Part shown: positions 1-10,300 of the stretch, piece after piece | Layout: the number at the start of each line of letters is the position of its first letter | Numbering within the stretch: the first letter of the stretch is position 1 | Source of the DNA: a virus | Reading direction: 5' to 3' (one strand) | Length of the DNA stretch: 36,622 nucleotides | Virus record (IMG/VR): IMGVR_UViG_3300020428_000038 | Span: 1 to 36,622 of that record | Made by a program: the position numbers and the translations under genes | The notes under the pieces: generated by a model | Database searches by the model: none | Told to the model about the DNA's origin: nothing | Seen by the model: only the letters and a program-made list of their open reading frames with translations

Positions 1-1303
1 TAGAAGCAAGACCCATTGGTTGATAGTATTTCAACACTCCAGTTACTTTATCCCAAGATGCCACATATCCAACGGCAGTTGATCCAACACCAACTGTCTG
101 GGTAATTTCAGAATCTACAGCATATGTTGTTGCTGTAGTAATACCACCAAGTTTCAAAGCTTTTAATCCACTGACCATTGCGGTGTCTAGTAATTCTGTA
201 CTACTACCGTATACAGTGGGATTTTTTATTAGTCCAACCCTAGCAAAATCATTACCTTCAATAATGTCTGGGTTAGTTTCTAGAGTTTCAAATCTAGAAT
301 AGAGTAGAGCTCTATATGCTCCCAATTCTCTATAAATGTCATATCCATGACCACCTTTAGGTGGAATAATGACATTGAAGTTAGAAATAGATGTTGTTCC
401 TATTCCTGTATTGGTAAGGTTAGCAAGAACACCGCCTGACTCACTGCCAGGAGCGCCTGGGAAGAACTGTATCGATCCGTGGGTGTATCCTGTTCCTCCG
501 TCAGTAACAAATACCTCAGATACCTTTCCGAAAGAATCAACCGTAATAGTTGCCTTTCCTCCTGTTCCATCTCCCAAAATCGGAACATTAGCAAAAGATG
601 TAGAGATCGGTTGATAGTTAGAACCTCTATCATTAACCACAACAACTTCAATTTTACCATCTATAGCATTAGCCTTTGTTGCAACAGTCTCGCCCTGTTT
701 ACCCCAGTTTTCGGGCACAGGTATGTATTCAATAGAGTCAAATTTAACGATCTCGGATGGTTTAATCGTATAAAGGTATTTCCAAACATAACCATCGCCA
801 CTAGTACCAGCTGCTCTTGGCTCAAGGTCAACAAATGTGGGTTGGTCATACGAAGGCCTTCCCTTTGGGTTTTCTGGGTCGGATCCATTTTGCAGACAAA
901 TGTAAACTTTCAAGTCTTCATTGACTATGTAGTAATTTGCCTCGTACAAACTCCCCTGACTAGTAATAGGTGTGAGATTGTAGATATTGTAGTCATGCCT
1001 GTACATCTCGTAAGTTGTACCAGCAACCCAACTAACCTTTCTGACAAGTCTGCGAACATCCTTATCAGTAACTTTCTTCATCGCAATAATGGATTCTTTA
1101 ATTCCATATTCTTCCTCAAACCCATCTAAAGGTGAGGGAGTATCAGTTGCCCACGTAGCAGTACCACCCGCTTTAGGTTCAATGGAATTGGGTAATCCCA
1201 TGAAAGCATAATACTTATTAACAGTAGATCCGACCCCGACAAAACTTTGCACGAAAGTCTCGGCGTTCAGAATCCTGAATTGTTCGGATATAATTGCAGG
1301 CAT
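1..1303 (-). CDS. gp8: Baseplate wedge protein gp8 (3' end beyond the left edge)
   Basis: This reading frame starts at an ATG at 1303 and stays open for 434 codons to the window edge. The N-terminus begins MPAIISEQFRILNAETFV, which I recognise from cyanophage gp8 proteins. In T4, gp8 is a 334-residue wedge subunit that binds gp7 and gp10 in the tail baseplate; this copy is already longer. Around residues 215-275 there are two GG-x-GY type beta repeats (VVNDRGSNYQP and VTDGGTGYTHG), which also occur in the two giant neighbours and are not a T4 feature. A late-promoter-like CTAAATA lies 24 nt upstream of the start. The gene closes the baseplate block that starts with gp25. The C-terminus is unseen. 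Confidence 0.86.
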   Translation of the reverse strand, partial: MPAIISEQFRILNAETFVQSFVGVGSTVNKYYAFMGLPNSIEPKAGGTATWATDTPSPLDGFEEEYGIKESIIAMKKVTDKDVRRLVRKVSWVAGTTYEMYRHDYNIYNLTPITSQGSLYEANYYIVNEDLKVYICLQNGSDPENPKGRPSYDQPTFVDLEPRAAGTSGDGYVWKYLYTIKPSEIVKFDSIEYIPVPENWGKQGETVATKANAIDGKIEVVVVNDRGSNYQPISTSFANVPILGDGTGGKATITVDSFGKVSEVFVTDGGTGYTHGSIQFFPGAPGSESGGVLANLTNTGIGTTSISNFNVIIPPKGGHGYDIYRELGAYRALLYSRFETLETNPDIIEGNDFARVGLIKNPTVYGSSTELLDTAMVSGLKALKLGGITTATTYAVDSEITQTVGVGSTAVGYVASWDKVTGVLKYYQPMGLAS

Positions 1304-1326
1304 TTTAAAAAACTAGTCCTTTGGTT

Positions 1327-1333
1327 TATTTAG
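1327..1333 (-). promoter_or_regulatory. Putative late promoter for gp8
   Basis: The minus strand reads CTAAATAAA, 24 nt before the gp8 ATG. It shares the core TAAATA with exact T4-type late promoters (TATAAATA) at 13291 and 25048, and with CTAAATA before the gp25 cluster. The position suits a late -10 element. Confidence 0.5.
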
Positions 1334-1338
1334 TGTGG

Positions 1339-4300
1339 TTAAGTTAGTGGTTTTAATCTGGAAACTACAGCAGCAGTAGATAATCCTACATTACCATTGT
1401 TTGCATTGACGAAAAATTCTTTTGGATTTCCTGAACCACGATTCTGATATCCGTAGATTTGACCCCAACTATATTTACCCCAGAAGGTATCAGTAGTTGC
1501 AGTTGTACCAACTCCCACCTGAATATGATTGTTTCCATAAGGTGTTGGGCCTGGTTGGAAAGCACAAGTGACAGTTACGATTCCAGAAACAGCATCTCCA
1601 TTTGTAACTTCTTCTACTCTGAATACTCCACCAAGATAATCACCAGCAGTAACCATACCAACAGGTTCATTTGCACCACTAGAAGTTGTAATACCAGTTA
1701 GTGCATGTCCAACAACTAAAGAACTATCATAAATTGTGAAATAATCACCTTTCTCAAGTCCAGAGTACTCAACACCAAGAGCGTTTAGTGATGAATAACC
1801 ATAACCCAAATTGGTATTATCATTATATTGTGATTTTAGAGTAAATGCTAATCTAGGCAGAACACCAGCGGAACCTGGCAACCATGTATTTATTCCTACA
1901 ATGTCACCAAAATCACCCTTAGCATTAACTGAATAAATTTTCTCCTGTTTCGCCTTATCAGTTTCGATAATAACTGGAGGAGAACTACCAACTTCATAAC
2001 CAAATCCACCGTCTGTTACTGTAAGTGCAGTTAGAACACCAGCGGTAACAGAAGAAGTTGCAACTGCCCTGTTAATAACTGGATCTGCATAGAATTGTGT
2101 TGTTCCTGTTCCAACTGCAATAATTCTAGTACTTGCAAAATCACCAAATGAAGTATTAACAATATCCCTAATCTCATTAGTATGATTTACTTCTCTCTTA
2201 TTCCAGTTTGCAAGATCGAATGAATAGTACATGTCACCAACAGTACTAATTCCAATATAGATTCCATCGATGAACTTAAGTGTCTTAAAGTCAAATGTAG
2301 CAGGATGAACGGTGCCTGCAGGTAACTGTTGACTCCAAGGTTGCCAGTAATTCTTATTGGTAGAAATACCAATAGTACCATTATCACCAACACAGATGAA
2401 TCTATTTCCATCATAGATGATATCATTCAAATCATATGCAGTATTACTGATCTTATCTCCCCATCCAGTTCCGTCATTAGATGCAATAACTACACCACCA
2501 TTTCCAACTGCGACAAATTCTGATTGACCATAACATACAGAGTTTAATTGTTGTAGAGTTCCTGAATACTGACTAAATGCCTCTGCAGTTGTAAGACCAA
2601 CAGCAGTAAAGATAGATCCAGCAGCACCAACAGCAACCCATGTATTTCTAGTTCCTTCCCAAAGAACATCTTGGAAATTACCTTCATAGGTACTATCAAA
2701 TTTACCTGTCTGGTTGATGGCAGGAATTGTTCTTTCTTCTTTAAGATCAAGCGCAGTCCAAGTACCGATACTGTTACCAATTGCAACTGCTCTTGCCATA
2801 GATGCATAATCACCTACAGCCATAACATTCAGACTACCTTGATTGGCATAACTGAATCCCATACCAACACCATTAAAGGTAATAGTATTACCGAATCCAA
2901 TCTGTCCTCTTTCCCAGAATGTTCCACTCTTAGTATTGATATAGTAACTACTTGATCCAACAGCAACAATTGGTTCCTGTTGAGTAATAGCCTTAAATTC
3001 AACTGATTGGAGAACACCACTAATTCCATCAAATTTCCAATCTTTGATAGGATCTTTACGAGTAATTAATGCGCTTGAAATAGCAACATTAGGACTTGCA
3101 AGATTACTGTATCCAGTTCCACCATAACTGATAGCCAAAGAGGATATACTGGATGAGGTAGAAACAATAGAGGTTACAATACCTGGCTCAACATCACCAT
3201 CGTCAAAGATTTGTATATTTCTTTCAGCTTGAAGTAGTTTATCAATATTTGTGAATACTGGGAAAGCATTACTTACATGAAGTCTATCATCTAAATTTCC
3301 AACAGCTTTAATAATTCTTGTAGTAGGAAGAACTTTACTCTTCAAATTAGGTCTTGATTTTGGTATCAATACACCAGAAAGAATCTGATCCTGTCTTTGT
3401 TTAATCCAAGATAGTGGTCTATCAGCATTCTGATCAGTATTAATTCCAATACTATCATATGTGAATGTTTCTAAGAGGTCAGAAGCAACTATTCTCTTAG
3501 TTGTTCTTTGGAACTGATCAATATCAAATAGTTCTAATTTATTCTCTTTAATTTGTACAATATCACCAGACTTAACTGATTGTACTGGATCAATTGTTTC
3601 AACGTCTCTCTTAGATCCTCTGAAATAGAATACAGAACACTTGGAATTAACTTTTGGTGCCTCTGTAAATATGATTCTACTACCCTTGAAAGTATAAGAA
3701 GATTGTGGAGTCTGAAGAATATCATTGATGTAAATGAATATATTATTAGTAATATTCATATCACTACCAGGCAGAGTCTTAAGACTCAATATTTCAGTCT
3801 CACCAGCAGTTGTTACTGATAGAGTAAACTTCTTACGTCTTCCATTAAAGTATGCAGAAATGTCATCAAATAGAATGAACTGGCCAGGATAGAATCCAGA
3901 GAAAGTATCACTCTCTAATTCCATGACCTTCAATTGGAATTCAGTAAGAACTCCTACTCTTGGGTCTGTAGCAATACCAGCAACAGTAAGAACTTCATCA
4001 ACTTTAAATGCAGTTCCTTCTTCAAGGATATTGTACTCTCCAATCTGACCATCAACGTTGATACGAACATCAACCTTAGAATCTGTTCCAACACCTGTTG
4101 ATCCAGAAACATATTCAAGTTTTCTATTGAAATATGGATCAGGTTCAGCAATATCAACATAAACAGGTTTGTCTATCCTACCACCTCTCTTGAATAGAGC
4201 CCTTTCGGTAGTCAATCCAGCATCAACCCTAAAGGTAGCACTGTCAATCTTTTCTATAACATCGAATCCAGAGAATCCTTTCTCAATAGAGGAAGCCATT

Positions 4301-7300
4301 CTCTTACCTTGTTGTGAAAGTCCACCTCTATTGTAATTGTGATCTACAGTAGAAATACCAACATTAACAACAAAGTTCTTATTATCAATAATCTTATCTA
4401 CAAATGTACCACCAGATGCATAATCTACTCCACTTGCTGAATTATTAAATTCTCTTGGAGCAATAATAACACCCTGAATAGTACCACCAGAATTGTAATG
4501 TGTTGGAACAGTAGAAACACCAACATTAGTTTCAATGTTATTAGCGTCTATAACTCTAGTAATAACAGACCCATTGTACCAAGGATCTCCTCCCTTTGGA
4601 TATACATGAGAAGTTGCATTACCATCTCTAGAACACTTGAAGTAGATGGACTCATTTGCCAATTTAACATTCTGTCCAATTTCTAGACTATGAGTTCCAA
4701 TACTCATCGTCATTACACCAACAGACTCTTGATATGTTGCACCACCAACGTTGAAATTAACTTGGTTTGTTGCACCAACATTTAGACTGATAGTATTTGA
4801 TGTTATCTTAGTAGGTTTCAGTCCTTCAGAGTGAGCAGGATCGTCAATACCAGCTGCACCACAATTTAATGTAATAGTAGTATCACTAGTTGCTCCAATA
4901 GAAACTACCTTCTTATGGATTGGATCACTTGTTCTTGGATAAGTATGATTTGAAGCATGAGCATCTTGAGCACAAGTAAATGTCAAGGCATTTGTAGCAA
5001 TTCCTACATTAGCATTATCATTTACAACGAATCCGTGACCAGCACCAACTGTTAACTCAAGATCTCCAATTACATCATTGTAAGATGCATCAGTAACACC
5101 ATAAGTTACAAGAGTAGAAATACCACAATTGATTGTTATTGTTGTGGAAGTTACTGCCTTAATTCCAACCTGTTTGTTATTAATTGGGTCAGCATCACGA
5201 GGATATGCATGATTAGTTGCATGTGCATCTCTAGCACATGTCATTGTAATTGAACGAGTATGAATACCAACAGTATTATTCGCTTTCTTAACACCATTAG
5301 TTGCAGAAGAAACGAATGTATGTACACCTACACTGGTTGAAGGAGGATTCTTAACAACTTGAACAGAGAATGTATTTGTGTCTGTGCCAAGTATAGGTAA
5401 CCAAGTATTATAGTAATCATCACTAGGACGAGGATATGCCTTAGGTGTTGCATGAGTGTCTATACCACAAGTAAAGACAAATGCATCTGGTTCAAATTTA
5501 ACATACTCACCAACTTCCCATCCATGACCAGCAACAGTCACAGTCATTATACCAGCAGCAGGATTGTAATTTGCGTTTGTAGCAGTTGCTTGACCCTGTG
5601 CAAGTAATCCATGTCCAGATCCAACTGTTAACTCAATATCTCCCGTTGCAGGAGTATATGTTGCAGTTGTAATACCACTAGAAACGATTGTAGAAACACC
5701 AACGTTAACCGTTATACTAGTAAGAGTTGTTGCTCCAATTGCTACGTTTACAAGACCATGTATAGGGTCAGATGCTCTTGGATATGCATGATTAGTTGCA
5801 TGGTTATCTCTATCGCAAGTTAGAACAATACCACCTGTTGCAATTCCAACTGTATTACTACCAGCAACAAGACCATGTGCAGAAGCAAACTTCATAGTCA
5901 TATTACCCGTAACAGCGTTATAAGATACGTCGTTAGGAGTTAACTTCGTTCCAGTCCAAGAACCAACATGAACTGAATTTGTAGCAGCACTAACAAACTC
6001 ATGTCTGTAATTACCACCAGTAAATGCAACACCAGCAAGTGAACTTACATATGTGTGTGCATAATCTCCACCCTTAATTACTGCACCAGATGTTGCACTA
6101 ACGAAGGTATGTGCAAAGCCTGGTCTTGGATATGCATGTTCTGTGGCATGTTGATCCATCTCACAAGAGAAGATCAGTCCACCAGTTGCAATACCAACAC
6201 TTGTGGCAGTAGTTAATCCATGAGAACTGTCAGTTGTAAATGTGACAATACCAGAGGAAGGAGTATAAGTGGATGTGGTTATATTATACTTAACCAGACT
6301 TGTTATACCCACATTAAATGTAAAGGTATCTGCTGTAGATGTTAATATACCTATTTCTCTATTATTCAGTGGATCTCCAGTGTTAGATTTACCAACAAAG
6401 AGTGTTATTGTATTGGCAGTAGTTGCCCCAATAGAAATGTTCTTATTATGATATGGATCAGTGTTACGTGGATATGTGTGATTAGTTGCATGTAAATCTC
6501 TAGCACATGTAAATGTCATTGAATTGGTAACAATACCAATTGGTTGACCAACTAGAAGTCCATGATTAGCAATGGTGATTTCCATTGATCCAGATTCAGG
6601 ATCATAAGTTGCAGCAGTTATATTCTTAGATACAATCTGACTAACACCTACATTAACTGTAATTGTGTCAAGTGTAGTAGCACCAATTGCAACGTTTGTA
6701 AGACCGTGAACTGGGTCTGTTGACCTTGGATATGAGTGATTTGTAGCGTGATTATCTCTATCACAAGTTAAGGTAATTGAATTAGTTGCAATACCAACTG
6801 TATTAGTACCTGCAACCAAACCATGATTGGATCCAAATGTCAGAACCATGTTACCTGTTTCGGCATTATAGGCAGCATTTGTTGGTGTTAATTTAGCACC
6901 ACTTTGAGTAACATAAATTGATTCTGCACCAGCACTTACAAAATTATGTGCATATGATCCACCAGTAAATGCAGCACCAGTTGTCGCACTTACAAATGTA
7001 TGAGCATAACCTGATCTTGGATATGTGTGATCAGATCCATAATTGTCTTGAGAACACTGGAAGGTATAAGAGTTTGTTGTTATACCAATAGTATCCCTAG
7101 CAATCTTTATATTATTGGAGATTGCATTTTCAAATGTATGAACATAGTTACCACCAGAGATAACGGAGTCAGCAGAAGAAGAAATAAAGATATGAGTTGA
7201 TTGGTTAGATGACTTACCAACATCTAGTGTAATTGTTGTATCAGTTGTTGCAACAATCTTAACTGAAGTATTATAAGCAGGATCTGGGCCACTAATAGAA

Positions 7301-10300
7301 GTTGCTCTAGGATAGAAGTGATTTGTAGCGTGATTATCTTGACCACAAGTAAATTTGAATGCCCTAGTTTTTAATTTTACGCCATTACCTTTCTTAAGTG
7401 AATGTTCACCAATATCTACAGTCATTAATCCAGTGAAAGGATTATAAGATCCACTGGTAGGAGTATGAGTTACAATAGTAGATACACCAACAATAACCTT
7501 AAACTTATCATCAGCAACAGTTTCTATAGGTAACCACTGTTGATGTACTGGATCTGATGCCCTTGGATAACTCTTGATGGACTTTCTACCATCCATCATA
7601 CATCTGAAATTAATAGAGTCTCTATCAAATTGAACCCTATCTCCAGTTATTAGATTATGATCACCATTTGTTGTGACTGTCATAATGCCAGATGCAGCAT
7701 CATAAGTCGCAAAATTAGTTGTTTGAATTAAATTACCACTCAATCCATGACGGTTAGAGAATACAGTTACAATACCAGTGCTAGCAGTATATGCAGCAGT
7801 TGTTATTGAGTAATTCTTAATCGTTGATACACCAACATTAATTGTAATAGTGGAATCAGTTGTTGCTCCAATACCAACACTCTTATTACCACCAATAGGA
7901 TCATCGGGACGAGGATAAGCATGTTTTGTCTTATGTTGATCCCTGAAACATGTCATTACAACTGCAGCTGTGTTAATCCCAACAGTATCAGTTGCTTTCT
8001 TCAGTCCTCCAGCAAGACCAACGAAAAATATATGTTCAGTAGTGTTTGTAGATACGCCAACAAATACGGAGAATGTATTAACTCCTACATTATAAATTGG
8101 TAACCATCGATTAGCATATGGATCGGATGAACGAGGATATGCGTGAGGAGTTGCATAATCATCTTCTTCACACTTAAATGAGACTGATCCAGTACCAAAA
8201 TTAACGTAATCTCCACTAAGGAACCCATGATTTGCGATAGTAGGTTCTATTACTCCAGTAGAAGGAGTATATGTTGCAGTTGTAATCGTGTGTGAAGTTG
8301 GAGAAGTATATGAATGACCAGATCCAACTGTCATCACTAAGTCACCTGTGGCAGCGTTATAACTCGCATCTGTGATTGCTCTTTCTTGAACAGTCGATAC
8401 ACCAACTCTAACTTCAAAAGTATTAGATGTTGTGTCAACAATTCCTAGTTCTGTATTATATGCTGGGTCTGTAGTACGAGGATATGCATGTTCTGTTGCA
8501 TAATTATCTTTCGCACACTTGAATGTTAATGCACCTTTAGATATTTCAACCTTTGTTGAAGGTCTCTTAAGTCCCCCAGAAACAGCAGATTCAAATGTAT
8601 GGTCATATACACCACCAGTAATTACAGCATCTGTTCCCACTCCACTAAATGTATGTCCATAATCACCACCAGCAATTACGCCCTCAACTGCAACACCTTG
8701 GTTTGGAACAAACGAGTGTATGAAGTTTCCAAGAGTTGTTACACCAACATTAGCTGTGAATATTGTACCAGCACAACTAACAATAGGAACTGCTGTATTA
8801 TAGAAAGGATCTTGTGGTCTTGGATAGAAATGATTAGTTTGGAAAGCATCCTTAGCACATTTAAAGACAATAGAACCTTCTTTAAATTTAATACTATCTC
8901 CAACAGTAAATCCATGAAGTCTATCAAGAGAAATAGTAATAATACCAACAACAGGGTTATAATCTGCAAACCTAATGTTGTATTTGACTATTGTTGAAAC
9001 ACCAACCTGAACGGTTATTGTAGTAGTTCCTATACCTGTTATGGGAACAGCAGTATCATAAACAGGATCAGTTGAACGAGGATAATACTTAGTAGCTGTC
9101 TGACTATCCATCTCACACTTAAATCCAAGTGAAGATGGTTTAATTTTAATACTAGAACCTGCTAATAGATCATGATTACCAATAGTCATGGTCATCACAC
9201 CTACAGAAGGTGTGTATAAAGCATCAGTAACACTGTAATTAACAATGGTACTCATACCAACAAATACTTCAAAATTATCTGTTGTCTTATTGGATATTGG
9301 CAACCACTGATTACTTACAGGATCAGTAGAACGTGGATATGTATGAGTAGTAGAATTACCATCCATTGAACACTTAAATCCAATGGCATCGTTATCAATC
9401 TTAATTTGATCACCATTGGCAAAGTTATGGCCAGGAACAGTTATAGTTAATATTCCAACAAGAGCGTTATATCTTGCAGTTGTTATTGTATGGGATGTTG
9501 GGCCTGATAATCCGTGGCCAGGGACTGTTAAAACTAATGCACCAGTACTAGGAACATAATCTGCATTTGTGGGTGTAGTTGTACCACCACCAACTATATC
9601 GATACAGTCAGCAACCGTTCTTGCTGGAACGAATGTATGGGCATAATTACCACCGACTTTTATAGTCTTATCTTCAGAACTAACAAATTTGTGTTCGTAA
9701 TTACCACCACTAAATGTAGAATCAGCAGTAGCACTAATAAACTTATGTGTAAAGTCTCCACCAGTTAATAAAGCACCTTCTTCAGAACGAATGTACCTAT
9801 GATTATAAGCACCACCACCAATTAATGCACCAGCATTTGCCTTATCGAATACATGAGTGAATTGATCCTTTGGAGGAGCAAATCCAACATCAATAGTAAC
9901 TGTTGTTCCAGCAATACCAACAACAGGAAGTGAAGTATCGTATGCAGTAGAACGACTTCTTGGATAATAATGTTGATTTGCACCATTATCTAACTGACAT
10001 GTAAATCCTAAACCAGTAAATACAACATCTTTACCCACTTTATAACCGTGAGCAGCAGAGGTTGTTACTGTCATAACACCAGTAGTATTATCATATTCAG
10101 CACTTGATATCCCTAGTGCTGGATCGTAATTACAAGTGAATGAAATACCAGAAAGAATAACACAATCATCTTCTGTTAGATTGTGATTTTTTCTAGTAGT
10201 AATAGTTGCAATTCCAGTCTGTTCATCATACTCTACACCACCAACATTTACTGTAGGGGCACTAGTAAATGTAACAGCAACACCACTTGCATAAACAAAG

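Larger units (their letters stand above)
4590..9975 (-). repeat. Array of 18 C-x2-D / H-x-YPR repeats in the giant protein
   Basis: Eighteen units of about 80-110 residues are present. A typical core is FTCARDLHATNHTYPR followed by DP, a linker, then TITxNVGVST. Seventeen units have YPR and the last has YPK. Each begins with a Y-x-x-x-TG-x-M-x-V segment and an HGL or HSL turn before the cysteine. One lone Cys per unit, one Asp and one His or Lys are nearly invariant. Function is unknown; a metal site or a structural clasp are both possible. Confidence 0.85.

Noticed and set aside
479-1129. Plus-strand open frame of 216 codons inside the gp8 region
   Set aside because: It lies antisense to the well-supported gp8 and is rich in Cys, Asn and Ser with no recognisable motif.
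8599-8997. Plus-strand open frame of 132 codons
   Set aside because: It is antisense to the repeats of the giant protein; the composition (Ser, Asn, Thr, Cys) is what reverse-reading of repeats gives.
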